From NCBI RefSeq assembly GCF_002896875.1, contig NZ_CP023278.1:5278501-5342500 (forward strand): a DNA stretch of 64,000 nucleotides. Reading direction: 5' to 3'. The translations under genes were made by a program, and so were the position numbers. Under the pieces are notes generated by a model. The model had not been told where the DNA came from. It worked only from the letters and a program-made list of their open reading frames with translations, and did no database searches. Each line of letters opens with the position of its first letter. Within the stretch, counting starts at the first letter, position 1. The DNA is from Nostoc sp. CENA543 (GTDB taxonomy: Bacteria; Cyanobacteriota; Cyanobacteriia; Cyanobacteriales; Nostocaceae). Shown piece after piece: positions 35,749 through 46,652 of this stretch.

Positions 35749-38700
35749 ATGAATGATCAACCGATGAATCTAAACCAACAAATCACAGCAAGTATGAAAT
35801 CAGGGGATACCTACCAAGGGCAAAGGTGGTTAGTAGAAGAACGAGATGCCTGTGGTGTAGGTTTTATCGCTCATCGTCAAAATCAAGCCAGTCATGAAAT
35901 TGTGGCGAAGGCTTTAGTAGCACTGACCTGTTTAGAGCATCGGGGAGGTTGCAGTGCAGACTACGACTCTGGTGATGGGGCGGGAATTTTAACGGCGATT
36001 CCTTGGGAATTATGGCAAACAGAATATACCTCTGGACAGATAGACTTTTCCTCCTCTAGTAATCTGGCAGTGGGGATGATCTTTTTACCCCAAGATGCAG
36101 CAGTCGCCCAACAAGCTAAAGCCGTATTTGAAAAAATAGCCAATGAAGAAAAATTAACTGTACTGGGCTGGCGCGTAGTCCCAGTCAAACCTGAGTTACT
36201 GGGTGTGCAAGCCAGAGCCAACCAACCCCGAATTGAACAAGTTTTTCTTCAATCCGCGCACAGTGGGGATGACCTAGAAAAGCAACTGTATATTGCCCGT
36301 AAACGTATATTCAAAGCAGCGAAAAGCGTCACCGAAGAACTTTATATTTGTTCTTTATCTAGCCGCACAATCGTCTACAAAGGCATGGTACGTTCAGCAG
36401 TTTTGGGAGAATTTTACGAAGATCTACAAAATCCTGCATATAAGAGTGCGTTTGCTGTTTACCATCGCCGTTTTAGCACCAACACTATGCCCAAGTGGCC
36501 GCTAGCACAACCGATGCGGTTATTAGGTCACAACGGGGAAATTAATACCCTGTTGGGTAACATTAACTGGATGATGGCTAGGGAAGCCACCTTAGAGCAT
36601 CCCATTTGGGGCGATCGCATTGAAGATATCAAACCAGTTGCTAACATTAATAGCAGTGACTCCGCGACCTTAGATAACGTAGTGGAATTATTAGTGCGCT
36701 CTGGCCGTTCACCAGAAGAAGCATTAATGATTATGGTGCCGGAAGCTTATAAAAATCAACCATCTTTAGTTGATTATCCTGAGATTGTTGATTTTTACGA
36801 ATATTACAGTGGTCTGCAAGAAGCTTGGGACGGGCCAGCCCTGTTAGTATTCGGTGATGGTCAAAAAGTCGGTGCAACCCTAGACCGTAACGGCTTAAGA
36901 CCAGCCCGTTATCTGATTACCAAAGATGACTACATTGTGGTAGCTTCCGAAGCAGGGGTAGTAGACTTCCCCGAAGCTAACATTGTCGAAAAAGGTAGAC
37001 TAGGCCCCGGACAAATGATCGCTGTGGATTTAGTCAACCACGAAATCTTGAAGAATTGGGATATTAAACAGCGTGCAGCCAAGAAACATCCCTACGGTGA
37101 ATGGTTGCGCCAGTATCGCCAAGACCTCAAACAAATTGTCGGAGAACCTTCAACCCACAATGGTAACGGGAACGGTCACAAAGCAGCCGAAAACGGACAT
37201 CTGACCACCAACAACATTGATAAACAAACCCTCCTACGCCAACAAATCGCCTTTGGTTACACCAACGAAGATGTAGACATGGTGATTAACCCAATGGCTA
37301 GCAACGGTGCAGAACCAACCTTCTGTATGGGGGATGACATTCCTCTGGCGGTGCTGTCGGAAAAACCCCACCTGTTGTATGACTACTTCAAGCAGCGTTT
37401 CGCCCAAGTCACTAACCCTGCAATTGACCCCCTGCGGGAAAAACTAGTGATGTCTTTGAAAGTGGAACTAGGTGAAAGAGGAAACTTACTATCACCCAAA
37501 CCAGAATTTGCCAGAAGAATTCAACTAGAATCCCCAGTTTTAACAGAAACAGAACTAGAAGCCATTAAGCTTTCAGGGTTTGGGACAGCTGAATTATCCA
37601 CCCTATTTGCCATTGCCAATGGCCCGTCAGGGTTACAAGATGCGGTCAAGGCTTTACAACAGCAAGCCGCCGAATCAGTACGCGCTGGGGCGAAAATTTT
37701 AATCCTGAGCGATCGCGCCAATGGTGGCATTACATCAGAATATAGTTACATTCCTCCCTTATTAGCAGTGGGTGCGGTACACCACCATCTAATTCGGGAA
37801 GGTTTGCGGATGAAAACTTCCCTAGTAGTCGATACCGCCCAATGCTGGAGTACCCATCACTTTGCTTGTTTAATTGGCTATGGTGCAGGTGCGGTTTGTC
37901 CTTACATGGCTTTGGATACCGTGCGTGATTGGTGGTACGACCCCAAAACCCAAAGTTTCATGGAACGGGGTAAACTCAAAGCCATTAGCTTAGAACAGGC
38001 GATCGCTAACTATCGCAAAGCAGTGGAATCAGGATTGTTGAAAATTCTCTCCAAAATGGGAATTTCTCTGCTTTCTAGCTACCAGGCCGCCCAAATCTTT
38101 GAAGCAATTGGGATTGGTGGCGACTTATTACAACTGGGATTCCAGGGGACAACCTCCCGTATTGGTGGCTTGAGTGTCAGCGATTTAGCTCAAGAAGTCC
38201 TCTCCTTCCACAGTAAAGCCTTCCCAGAACTCACCATTAAGAAACTAGAAAACCTGGGCTTCTATAACTACCGTCCTGGTGGCGAGTACCACATGAACAG
38301 CCCAGAACTAGCCAAAGCCTTACATAAAGCCGTAGACGGGAAGCATTACGACCACTACGAAGTTTACAAACAACATCTCCAAGGCAGACCAGTTACAGCC
38401 CTCCGGGACTTATTAGACTTCCAAAGCGATCGCGCTCCCATCCCTGTAGAAGAAGTAGAGTCAATTACCGAGATTGTGCAACGCTTCTGTACTGGCGGGA
38501 TGTCCTTGGGTGCATTGTCACGGGAAGCCCATGAAGTTTTAGCGATCGCGATGAACCGCTTGGGTGGAAAATCCAACTCTGGGGAAGGTGGCGAAGACCC
38601 TGTACGTTACAAAGTCCTCGATGATGTAGACGCTTCCGGTCACTCCCCCACCCTACCCCACCTCAACGGCTTACGTAATGGTGACACAGCTTCTAGTGCC

Positions 38701-40434
38701 ATCAAACAGGTAGCATCAGGACGCTTTGGTGTCACCCCTGGATATTTAGCCAGTGCAAAACAAATCGAAATTAAAATCGCCCAAGGTGCAAAACCAGGGG
38801 AAGGTGGACAACTACCAGGGCCAAAGGTCAGTCCTTACATTGCGATGTTGAGACGCTCTAAGCCCGGTGTTACCCTAATTTCACCACCACCCCACCATGA
38901 TATTTACTCCATCGAAGACCTCGCCCAGTTAATTTTCGACTTGCATCAAATTAACCCCAAAGCCCAGGTATCGGTGAAGTTAGTCGCAGAGATCGGTATC
39001 GGAACGATCGCCGCAGGTGTAGCCAAAGCCAACGCTGATATCATCCAAGTTTCTGGTCATGACGGCGGTACAGGTGCATCACCTCTATCATCCATTAAGC
39101 ACGCTGGTTCACCTTGGGAATTAGGGTTAACAGAAGTGCATCGCGTATTGATGGAAAATCGCCTGCGCGATCGCGTGATTTTACGTGTAGATGGCGGTAT
39201 CAAAACAGGCTGGGATGTGGTCATGGGTGCGTTGATGGGTGCAGAAGAATTTGGCTTCGGCTCCATTGCCATGATTGCAGAAGGTTGTATCATGGCGCGT
39301 ATTTGCCACACCAACAACTGTCCTGTGGGCGTAGCTTCCCAAAAAGAAGAACTGCGGAAGCGGTTTCCAGGTACCCCCGAACACGTTGTGAATTTCTTCT
39401 ACTTCATTGCAGAAGAAGTCAGAAGTATACTGGCGAGATTGGGTTATCGTTCCTTGTCAGAAATTACCGGACGTGGCGATTTACTCACCACCCGCCAAGG
39501 CGTAAAACTCACCAAAACCCAATCCCTCAACCTCAACTGCTTGCTGCAACTCCCTGATAGCAAGACTGACCGCAGCTGGTTAGTCCATGAAGAAGTTCAC
39601 AGCAACGGCCCAGTTTTGGACGATCAACTGCTAGCTGACCCAGAAATTCAAGCCGCGATTCGCAATCAATCCACAGTCACTAAGAACTTAGCGATTGTGA
39701 ATACTGACAGAACCGTAGGAACTAGATTAGCAGGTGCGATCGCGTCCCAATATGGTGATAGTGGTTTTGAAGGTCAAATTAACCTCAACTTCACCGGTAG
39801 CGTCGGACAAAGCTTTGGTGCGTTTAACCTTCCTGGCGTGACCTTGACCTTAACTGGAGAAGCTAACGATTACGTCGGTAAAGGAATGCACGGCGGCGAA
39901 ATCATTATTAAACCACCAGCTGATGCTAACTACGAACCATCAAAAAACGTCATTGTCGGTAACACTTGCCTTTATGGTGCTACAGGTGGTGTATTATTTG
40001 CCAACGGTTTAGGCGGAGAACGCTTTGCTGTTCGCAACTCCAAAGGTGTAGCCGTCATTGAAGGCGCAGGTGATCACTGCTGTGAATATATGACCGGCGG
40101 TGTGATTGTAGTGTTGGGTAAAGTTGGACGCAACGTCGCGGCTGGGATGACTGGCGGACTGGCGTACTTCTTAGAAGAAGACAGCGCATTTCCTGATCTA
40201 GTTAACAAAGAAATTGTCAAACTCCAACGGGTGATGACAGCTGCCGGCGAGAAACAATTGAAAGATTTAATCACTGCTCACGTAGAACGTACAGGTTCAC
40301 CCAAAGCCAAGTTTATCTTACAAAACTGGTCAGAATTCCTACCCCGATTCTGGCAATTAGTGCCACCTTCTGAGGCGGATAGTCCAGAGGCTAATCCCCA
40401 AGCTGTGGTAGAAAAACATCTGAGTTCTGTGTAA
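35749..40434 (+). CDS. glsF: Ferredoxin-dependent glutamate synthase
   Basis: 1561 residues. The mature N-terminus is predicted at Cys35 (ERDACGVGF), the glutaminase nucleophile left after propeptide removal. Following are the amidotransferase domain (to about 440), a central domain, the FMN-binding synthase barrel with SGEGGEDP and [10 protein letters not shown], the [3Fe-4S] cysteines in [12 protein letters not shown] and the C-terminal beta-helix ([21 protein letters not shown]). It makes glutamate from glutamine and 2-oxoglutarate with reduced ferredoxin, the second half of the GS-GOGAT cycle. The absence of an NADPH subunit gene beside it fits the ferredoxin form. A strong terminator follows. 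Confidence 0.95.
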   Translation: MNDQPMNLNQQITASMKSGDTYQGQRWLVEERDACGVGFIAHRQNQASHEIVAKALVALTCLEHRGGCSADYDSGDGAGILTAIPWELWQTEYTSGQIDFSSSSNLAVGMIFLPQDAAVAQQAKAVFEKIANEEKLTVLGWRVVPVKPELLGVQARANQPRIEQVFLQSAHSGDDLEKQLYIARKRIFKAAKSVTEELYICSLSSRTIVYKGMVRSAVLGEFYEDLQNPAYKSAFAVYHRRFSTNTMPKWPLAQPMRLLGHNGEINTLLGNINWMMAREATLEHPIWGDRIEDIKPVANINSSDSATLDNVVELLVRSGRSPEEALMIMVPEAYKNQPSLVDYPEIVDFYEYYSGLQEAWDGPALLVFGDGQKVGATLDRNGLRPARYLITKDDYIVVASEAGVVDFPEANIVEKGRLGPGQMIAVDLVNHEILKNWDIKQRAAKKHPYGEWLRQYRQDLKQIVGEPSTHNGNGNGHKAAENGHLTTNNIDKQTLLRQQIAFGYTNEDVDMVINPMASNGAEPTFCMGDDIPLAVLSEKPHLLYDYFKQRFAQVTNPAIDPLREKLVMSLKVELGERGNLLSPKPEFARRIQLESPVLTETELEAIKLSGFGTAELSTLFAIANGPSGLQDAVKALQQQAAESVRAGAKILILSDRANGGITSEYSYIPPLLAVGAVHHHLIREGLRMKTSLVVDTAQCWSTHHFACLIGYGAGAVCPYMALDTVRDWWYDPKTQSFMERGKLKAISLEQAIANYRKAVESGLLKILSKMGISLLSSYQAAQIFEAIGIGGDLLQLGFQGTTSRIGGLSVSDLAQEVLSFHSKAFPELTIKKLENLGFYNYRPGGEYHMNSPELAKALHKAVDGKHYDHYEVYKQHLQGRPVTALRDLLDFQSDRAPIPVEEVESITEIVQRFCTGGMSLGALSREAHEVLAIAMNRLGGKSNSGEGGEDPVRYKVLDDVDASGHSPTLPHLNGLRNGDTASSAIKQVASGRFGVTPGYLASAKQIEIKIAQGAKPGEGGQLPGPKVSPYIAMLRRSKPGVTLISPPPHHDIYSIEDLAQLIFDLHQINPKAQVSVKLVAEIGIGTIAAGVAKANADIIQVSGHDGGTGASPLSSIKHAGSPWELGLTEVHRVLMENRLRDRVILRVDGGIKTGWDVVMGALMGAEEFGFGSIAMIAEGCIMARICHTNNCPVGVASQKEELRKRFPGTPEHVVNFFYFIAEEVRSILARLGYRSLSEITGRGDLLTTRQGVKLTKTQSLNLNCLLQLPDSKTDRSWLVHEEVHSNGPVLDDQLLADPEIQAAIRNQSTVTKNLAIVNTDRTVGTRLAGAIASQYGDSGFEGQINLNFTGSVGQSFGAFNLPGVTLTLTGEANDYVGKGMHGGEIIIKPPADANYEPSKNVIVGNTCLYGATGGVLFANGLGGERFAVRNSKGVAVIEGAGDHCCEYMTGGVIVVLGKVGRNVAAGMTGGLAYFLEEDSAFPDLVNKEIVKLQRVMTAAGEKQLKDLITAHVERTGSPKAKFILQNWSEFLPRFWQLVPPSEADSPEANPQAVVEKHLSSV

Positions 40435-40469
40435 TTAAATCAGGTTCAGATTGATCAATAAATCGTGAG

Positions 40470-40500
40470 AAGAGACGCTGGATTGCAGCGTCTCTTTTTT
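40470..40500 (+). terminator. Terminator of Fd-GOGAT
   Basis: AGAGACGCTG and CAGCGTCTCT form a 10-bp stem with a short loop, followed by TTTTTT. Confidence 0.9.
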
Positions 40501-40626
40501 AGCAAAGACATACCAGAAGTTGGAAAATTAGATGAACTAGAAACACAAAATTTGGTTGTGTACAGCAGTAAATTACTTCCGAGAAGGGATTTTAACCTGG
40601 GTCATCGGCGATGTCTGCGACAAGCA

Positions 40627-40756
40627 GTAATACCAATTCACTAAAATTCTGATACAGATCGAAACCCAGAAAACCTTGTCAAGTCAGGATTTATCAATTG
40701 CGAATTGCGTTAGCGAAGCGGGACGAAGTCCATTGCGAATTGTGAATTGGTATTAC
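40627..40756. mobile_element. MITE-like element, 130 bp
   Basis: Perfect 15-bp terminal inverted repeats, GTAATACCAATTCAC (40627-40641) and GTGAATTGGTATTAC (40742-40756), enclose 100 bp with no coding capacity. The interior has GCGTTAGCGAAGCGGGACG flanked by two copies of ATTGCGAATTG. The same short word (AAGC) is found next to both ends, a possible target duplication. The structure is that of a non-autonomous element moved by a transposase elsewhere in the genome. Confidence 0.8.
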
Positions 40757-40894
40757 AAGCTTTCCTTGATGAACAAGCAATATTAAATGAAAAGTAGGGC
40801 ATTACGGATCAATCTATTTGTGTAAAATCAAAGTGCAGCAGAGATTTTTCTATATAAAAGTGTGCGAGTCATCCAACCCAGGAGTTTCCCCACC

Positions 40895-41458
40895 ATGATC
40901 GCAACCAAAGAAAACTTCCCCACCCTAACCCCCGAAGAATATTTCACTTGGGAAGAACAGCAACTAGAAAAACACGAACTGATCAACGGTCAAGTTTATG
41001 CCATGACAGGTGGCAGCGTAAATCATAGCCGCATTGCTGTCCGCATCACCACACTATTCTCCAATCATCTAGAAAATAGCCCCTGCGAAACTGGTAATTC
41101 CGACCTCCGGATCAATATTGTCGGCACAAATAACTACACCTACCCAGATGTCAGCGTCACCTGCGACGTTCGCGACAAAACCACAACCCAATATATTACC
41201 TACCCCTGCTTAATCGTCGAAGTCCTCTCCGCCAGCACCGAAGCCTACGACAGAGGCAGTAAATTCCGAATGTACCGCCAAAACCCAGCCTTAATCGATT
41301 ACCTACTAGTCAGTTCCACCAGCATCGAAATCGACCTGTATCACAAAAACGACGCAGGCGATTGGTTGATTATCAACTACAAAGCAGGCGACACAATCGA
41401 ACTCAAAAGTATTAACCTCAATTTCCCCATTGAACAAGTTTATCGCGGTTTAATGTAA
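40895..41458 (+). CDS. Uma2-family (DUF820) putative endonuclease
   Basis: About 187 residues from the ATG at 40895, which has AGGAG about 10 bp upstream; a GTG at 40862 gives a longer frame. The sequence follows the Uma2 pattern: TPEEYFTWEEQQLEKHELINGQVYAMTGGS, LRINIVGTNNYTYPDVSVTCD and PCLIVEVLSASTEAYDRGSKF. The aspartate and Glu-Val-Leu-Ser residues correspond to a PD-(D/E)XK nuclease core. Cyanobacteria carry dozens of paralogues of unknown role. The final codons (TTA ATG TAA) overlap the predicted left terminus of the Tn7-like element, so the C-terminus may have been re-set by insertion. Confidence 0.8.
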   Translation: MIATKENFPTLTPEEYFTWEEQQLEKHELINGQVYAMTGGSVNHSRIAVRITTLFSNHLENSPCETGNSDLRINIVGTNNYTYPDVSVTCDVRDKTTTQYITYPCLIVEVLSASTEAYDRGSKFRMYRQNPALIDYLLVSSTSIEIDLYHKNDAGDWLIINYKAGDTIELKSINLNFPIEQVYRGLM

Positions 41459-41609
41459 TTTAAAGTTTGGTTTTGCCGCAGTTTAAAGTTTGATTTTGCC
41501 ACCACATTGTCTGAAATCCCGGTAACTCAGTTCCACAAATATCCTAAGATAAGCAGTTTTTAAAGCCTGAGTTTGCCGATATAGCAATTTTAAAGTTTGA
41601 CATTGCCGA
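41459..41609 (+). repeat. TnsB-binding-site-like direct repeats at the transposon end
   Basis: Four direct copies of TTTAAAGYYTGRBWTTGCC start at 41459, 41482, 41559 and 41589. The spacing is 23, 77 and 30 bp, resembling the arrays of TnsB sites at Tn7-family ends. They fill the gap between the Uma2 stop codon and the tnsAB start and probably also place the tns promoter under TnsB control. Confidence 0.8.
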
Positions 41610-41673
41610 AATAGTCTGGACTTGTTATGGTGTTTTTATAGGTAAAATTGTACTAATTTCAGAGGAGATAACC

Positions 41674-44436
41674 ATGCTCTATGATGTCGATTTTCAAGCA
41701 TGGTGTAATAGTTTGCCGCTCTCCCAACAACAAAGAGATTTGGTTAACCAAATTAGAACTTCCCCTCCTGCTCGTAAAGTCAAAGGAGGAGGAAGAAACG
41801 TTCATGGCCCCTATGCTAGCTCAAAGATGGGTAGAACGATTCAATTTGAGTCTCATACTGTTGAATTACCAGCTATGACTCAATTTTATGAATATGACGA
41901 CCAAGTTTTAGAATATTGGGATCAACCGATTAAATTCAGTATTAAATGCTCACCACAAGGTAAACAAGCCACAACTATCAGTCATTATCCCGATTTTTTT
42001 GTAATGAGAAAGAATTGTTGTGGTTTTGAAGAGTGGAAAACAGAGAAAAGACTGGAAAAACTTAGTGAGGAACAGCCTTATCGCTATCAAAAAATAGAAA
42101 AACAATGGGTGGATGTCATTGTTCAGGAATATATCGAAAGCTTAGGATATTATTATCGTCTTCGCTCTGATAGTGAAATTGATTGGGTCAAATATCGCAA
42201 TCAGAAATATTTACAACCCTACAAACAAGGATATTTAAAGCAACAATATATCCTTAATGACCAAGTAGAAGCCAATGTTCAAGAGATTATCGTTAATTAT
42301 CCCGGTATTAACCTCACCAATCTGTTTGAGAAGGCGAAAAATGCCACTATTGATGATATTAATACCTTAATTGCCCTCGAAAAAGTCTATGTGAATTTAA
42401 GCGAAGTAGCTTTAGTGGAGCAAGAGAAAGTTCATCTATTCCGTGATCAAGCTACAGCCGAAGCTTATATCACGGCCACTCACGATTATTGTGAACCTGT
42501 ATCCAGCAATGTGCCGATCGTTGAACTTAAAGTGGGGTCATCATTTTTGTTAGATGGAAAAAGCCTCACCATTGACCATATTGGGGAAAGTAAAATCATT
42601 TTTAGAGGAGAACAAGGAATTATTCGCTGGACTTATGCAGAATTTCAACAATTAATCGAATTAGGAGAAATTAGTAATCTTCAGACAGAAAACCACACAA
42701 CTTTAGATGAGGAAGGATGGCAATACTTTCTAGAGGCCAGTCCTAAAGCCTTAGAAACTGCAAATTATCGTTATGCAGCTATTAAGCATTTTTTAGGAAA
42801 AGAAGCTGATAATTCTCAAAAATACGATTTATCAGAACGAACTCTACGCGACTGGAGAGCAAAATATCGAAAAGCCCAACAAAAATACGGATGTGGGTTT
42901 ATTGGCTTGATTCCCCAATATAAAGGCAATCCAACCCCCCGTTATTCTGATGAAGACTTAGAATTTATTGATACAGTGATTGAAGAACAATATGAAACTT
43001 CTAAACAAAAAAATGTTTGGCAGACGTATGAATTTTTAAAGGATGAATGGCAGAAAGTGGGACGAATTTCTCCTGTTCCCAGTCATACCTTTTATTACGA
43101 GAGAGTGAAAAAACGAAACAGCTATCAACAAACTAAAAAACGAATGGGATCTCGTGCAGCAAATAATCTGTTGGGGCCTTGGTTAATTCAACCTACCACT
43201 CCCCGTCATGGAGATCGCCCGCTCGAAATTGTTCATATTGACCATACACAGCTTGATGTTGAGTGTATATGCCCCTATAGTGGCAAAAATTTAGGCAGAC
43301 CTTGGGTAACAGGCATGATTGATGCCTATAGTCGGAGGATTTTAGCTTTATACCTTACCTTTGATAATCCGAGCTACCGTTCTTGTATGATGGCTATTCG
43401 CATCTGTGTACAACGGTTTGGACGATTTCCTGAATGGATTGTTGTGGATAACGGAAAAGAGTTTAGTTCTACTTATTTTGAGACATTGTTAGCGCGTTTT
43501 GAAGCCAGCAAAAAGCATCGTCCCAAGGATTTCCCTAAATTTAGTTCAATTATTGAACGTTGGTTTGGCTCACAAAATACTGAATTTATTAATAATTTGA
43601 GGGGGAATACCCAAATCATGAAGCACGTCCGCCTCGTTAAAAAAGCAAATAATCCCAAGAGTTTAGCTGTCTGGAATTTAGAAGAATTATACGATTATTT
43701 GGCATTTGGTTATGCTTATGGAGTTTATGATAAAGCAGAACATCCTGCTTTAGAAGGAATGTCACCTCAAAAGGCTTTTGAATTAGGGTTAGCTAAAACG
43801 GGACATCGCCCTCATCAATATATTAAATATGATGAGCAATTCAAGATTTTAACTTTACCGACGAACAATAAAGGAATGGCCAAAGTTATTCCTGGTCAAG
43901 GAATTAGAGTCAACTATCAAAATTATTGGACAGATGAATTTTACAGTGTTGAGAATCAATGTATTCCCGTTCGCTATGACCCACTAGATTATGGTGTTAC
44001 TTATGCCTATGTTAATAATCATTGGGTAAAGTGTTTATCTAATTATTATATGAAGTTTCAAGGACATTCAGAGAAGGCAGTAGCAATAGCCACAACAATT
44101 TGCAGACGAAAACGGCAAATCTATAATCAAAGTCAATATGTAGGTTCTAAAGAGATTGTGGACTTACTTAATAATGCGGAAGAGCATGAAGAATTAATAC
44201 TACAAATTCGTCGAGATCAATCTGCTAAATTAGTTTTCAATTTAATTGAAGGAAAACTGAGTAGTGCGGTATTATTAAATACATTAAATACTGAACAACA
44301 TTCATATCAAGATAGTCAAGCAATAGAAAAAAATCTAGATTTAATAGATTTAAAAGAGGAGAGTTTACAGCCTAGTCTACCCAAAAAATTTAATCCTGAT
44401 GACATTAAGGCTTTTGCTGAAGAGGAATTGTGGTAA
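41674..44436 (+). CDS. tnsAB: TnsAB fusion: TnsA-type endonuclease plus TnsB-type DDE transposase
   Basis: 920 residues. Residues about 50-200 form a TnsA-like nuclease, with QP in YWDQPIKF, Asp107 in HYPDFFV and Glu120-Trp-Lys122 (PD-(D/E)XK set intact). Residues about 380-490 contain helix-turn-helix regions. The DDE core has Asp523 (HIDHTQLD), Asp592 (VVDNGKEF) and Glu628 (SIIERWFG), a D-35-E spacing. TnsA cuts the 5' ends and TnsB the 3' ends, so the fusion implies cut-and-paste transposition and not cointegrate formation. AGAGGAG precedes the ATG by 8 bp. It overlaps tnsC by 7 nt. Confidence 0.93.
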   Translation: MLYDVDFQAWCNSLPLSQQQRDLVNQIRTSPPARKVKGGGRNVHGPYASSKMGRTIQFESHTVELPAMTQFYEYDDQVLEYWDQPIKFSIKCSPQGKQATTISHYPDFFVMRKNCCGFEEWKTEKRLEKLSEEQPYRYQKIEKQWVDVIVQEYIESLGYYYRLRSDSEIDWVKYRNQKYLQPYKQGYLKQQYILNDQVEANVQEIIVNYPGINLTNLFEKAKNATIDDINTLIALEKVYVNLSEVALVEQEKVHLFRDQATAEAYITATHDYCEPVSSNVPIVELKVGSSFLLDGKSLTIDHIGESKIIFRGEQGIIRWTYAEFQQLIELGEISNLQTENHTTLDEEGWQYFLEASPKALETANYRYAAIKHFLGKEADNSQKYDLSERTLRDWRAKYRKAQQKYGCGFIGLIPQYKGNPTPRYSDEDLEFIDTVIEEQYETSKQKNVWQTYEFLKDEWQKVGRISPVPSHTFYYERVKKRNSYQQTKKRMGSRAANNLLGPWLIQPTTPRHGDRPLEIVHIDHTQLDVECICPYSGKNLGRPWVTGMIDAYSRRILALYLTFDNPSYRSCMMAIRICVQRFGRFPEWIVVDNGKEFSSTYFETLLARFEASKKHRPKDFPKFSSIIERWFGSQNTEFINNLRGNTQIMKHVRLVKKANNPKSLAVWNLEELYDYLAFGYAYGVYDKAEHPALEGMSPQKAFELGLAKTGHRPHQYIKYDEQFKILTLPTNNKGMAKVIPGQGIRVNYQNYWTDEFYSVENQCIPVRYDPLDYGVTYAYVNNHWVKCLSNYYMKFQGHSEKAVAIATTICRRKRQIYNQSQYVGSKEIVDLLNNAEEHEELILQIRRDQSAKLVFNLIEGKLSSAVLLNTLNTEQHSYQDSQAIEKNLDLIDLKEESLQPSLPKKFNPDDIKAFAEEELW

Positions 44437-45554
44437 TGGTTACAAATCGTCGTTTCCCTCAAGAATTTTTACAAGCACCAACTGATAATAAACTTAAGTA
44501 TTTTAAAGATATAATTGTTCCTCATCGCAATATTAAACTGGTTCTAGACCAGCTACTAAAAAATGCTATAGAACCGGATGATGCTTTAGTTTATCTAGTA
44601 TTTGGGGTAACAGGGGTAGGAAAATCACGGTTAAAAGCAGAATTTGAAAAACGATTGCTTAAACATTTTGCAGACGAAATTATTTCTAATCCAGGAAGTT
44701 TAGTGGTAGGAGGAATCGAGGTAGATGGTGCTGAAGCAGGAAAGTTTAACTATTCTAACTACTATATTCAAGTTTTGGAATCTTTGAAGGAAGTTTTAAT
44801 TGATTATAAAGAAAATTATGGAGTTGATTTAGAGGATGACAACTCAGATAACCTAATAGGAGATCATGAAGGAAGAAACTCTAAAGCTTTGCGTCGAACA
44901 ATACAAAAGGTTTTTCTACACCGTCAATTAAAAGCTTATACCTTAGATGAAGCACAGCACTTATTTGATGTTGCGGGAGGAAGACAAATAAATGTTCAAA
45001 TGAACTGGCTTAAGTCACTGGCTAATAAAACTCAAACAGTTCATATTTTATTTGGAACTTATGAACTTTTAAAATGTCAAGAAGTCAATGGTCAAGTGGG
45101 AAGAAGAAGTGAAGATTATTATTTACCTCCCTACTATCTGACTAAACCGGAAGATCAACAAGAATTTATTAAAGTAATTAAGACTTTACAACAGTATTTG
45201 CCAGTTGAAAATGAACCCCAATTAGAGGAACATTGGGAATATTTTATGAAATACTCGATAGGGTGTGTGGGCATTCTTAAAAGTTGGTGGTATCGCGCTC
45301 TCAAAAATGCGTTAGATGAGGGGGCTAAAACAGTGAGGATGAAAGATTTTAAAGCGAGGGAATTATCAGCAGGAAGACGAAGAACAATTCAAGAAGAGTT
45401 AAAAGCAGGAGAAAGCCGTTTAGCTAATCTATATACGAACGAGCAAAAAGATGAAAATCCTGAATTTACCAATTCTCAACCAGAGAAAAAAGGTAGCAAA
45501 GTTGGGGAACGTAAGGTAGGAAGAGACTTAGTAGGAGTTAATCAAGAGGGATGA
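44430..45554 (+). CDS. tnsC: TnsC-type AAA+ transposition regulator
   Basis: 374 residues with Walker A GVTGVGKS (Lys65), Walker B AYTLDEAQHLF (Asp173-Glu174) and a following sensor region ILFGTYELL. TnsC forms ATP-dependent filaments on DNA that connect the target selector (TniQ/TnsD) to the transposase. The C-terminal about 60 residues are charged and probably flexible, as in TnsC tails that touch TnsAB. It overlaps both neighbours (7 nt with tnsAB, 4 nt with tniQ), so the three are one operon. Confidence 0.93.
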   Translation: MVMVTNRRFPQEFLQAPTDNKLKYFKDIIVPHRNIKLVLDQLLKNAIEPDDALVYLVFGVTGVGKSRLKAEFEKRLLKHFADEIISNPGSLVVGGIEVDGAEAGKFNYSNYYIQVLESLKEVLIDYKENYGVDLEDDNSDNLIGDHEGRNSKALRRTIQKVFLHRQLKAYTLDEAQHLFDVAGGRQINVQMNWLKSLANKTQTVHILFGTYELLKCQEVNGQVGRRSEDYYLPPYYLTKPEDQQEFIKVIKTLQQYLPVENEPQLEEHWEYFMKYSIGCVGILKSWWYRALKNALDEGAKTVRMKDFKARELSAGRRRTIQEELKAGESRLANLYTNEQKDENPEFTNSQPEKKGSKVGERKVGRDLVGVNQEG

Positions 45555-46540
45555 GTATTTATGAGGAGATTTGGAGTCCAAAATCTCTAGAAATCCCGCA
45601 ACGGAGTCGCTTATTTTGTCTTGAACCTGTGGCGGTGGGAACTCCCTACACAGAAAGTCTTAGTAGTTATCTCCATCGTTTAGCCCAGGCGCATTGTTTA
45701 ACCTCTCAAAAGCTCGTTATGGGAGAAATTGCGCCACTTATCCTCAAAGATGAGGATAAATCTGAGCTATTGGTAAAAAATCTGAGTCACTTATTGGGAA
45801 ATAGCGACGCGAAACCAGCTATCAACGGAATGCGAGAAATGACAGGAAAGTTAGTCACTGTCTTAGAAGAGTTAACAATGCGTCGGGATTTACGCTTTTT
45901 GACCCTTTTAAGCTGGAAAGGAATGATTTATGACAAGGGGTTATTTCGGAACTATCGCGCTTGGTGTCCTTGTTGTTGGCAAGAGTGGATGCAGGAGAAC
46001 AAAACTATCTATGAACCATTATTATGGTCATTTAAGAATGTGGAATTTTGTTTGATTCACAAACAGCGATTAGTAGAAGAATGTCCTCGTTGTGGTTCGC
46101 GTTTACCTATGATTGCTAAGTTTTCACCTGCGGGATTTTGTTCTCGTTGTTACGGGTGGTTAGGACAGGAAATTAAAGGCGAGGCAGAAATAGAGAAATA
46201 TAGAGTTAATATTCAAGGAATTAGCGAATTAATTGCACTTACTCCCCAATTAGGATATAAACCCATCCCAATCGAGTTAACCCGAAAATTACAATTAATT
46301 TTGTTAGTGTTTGAACAAGCAATTGGCAAGGATGTGAAGTTATTGGGAGATTTAGGGGGAGTTATGGAGTCGTTGAGAATAGCTTCAACAAGAAATCAAA
46401 GTCAACCTTATCATTTGGTGAAGTTGATTATTCCTGTGTGTGAGAAGGCGAAGATTAGTGTATCCCAGTTGTTTGGGTCAGATTTTCAGGAATTGGGCAA
46501 GACATTGTTCGGTAATTTTAGTTTGGAATTAAAGTTGTAA
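45551..46540 (+). CDS. tniQ: TniQ/TnsD-family target-selection protein
   Basis: 329 residues. The N-terminal TniQ domain includes PYTESLSSYLHRLAQAH. Two zinc-binding knots follow, WCPCCWQEW and CLIHKQ...CPRC...FCSRC, then a helical C-terminus. TniQ bridges Cascade and TnsC in RNA-guided transposition; larger TnsD versions bind a fixed attachment site. At 329 residues it is shorter than Tn7 TnsD, and which role it plays cannot be decided from sequence. I-B CASTs often carry two such proteins, the second near the cas genes; that would be beyond 64000. Confidence 0.88.
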   Translation: MSIYEEIWSPKSLEIPQRSRLFCLEPVAVGTPYTESLSSYLHRLAQAHCLTSQKLVMGEIAPLILKDEDKSELLVKNLSHLLGNSDAKPAINGMREMTGKLVTVLEELTMRRDLRFLTLLSWKGMIYDKGLFRNYRAWCPCCWQEWMQENKTIYEPLLWSFKNVEFCLIHKQRLVEECPRCGSRLPMIAKFSPAGFCSRCYGWLGQEIKGEAEIEKYRVNIQGISELIALTPQLGYKPIPIELTRKLQLILLVFEQAIGKDVKLLGDLGGVMESLRIASTRNQSQPYHLVKLIIPVCEKAKISVSQLFGSDFQELGKTLFGNFSLELKL

Positions 46541-46652
46541 ATTCATTTAGACTGTGTGTTTAATACCCCATAACTTAAATCATTTGCTGAATTAAAAAAT
46601 ACTGGTTGGGTTATTGGCTAATAAATATTGCAGGAGTATGCCACTTAAACTG

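Noticed and set aside
40435-41454. tRNA gene as attachment site at the left flank
   Set aside because: No cloverleaf-like sequence was found between Fd-GOGAT and the transposon end.
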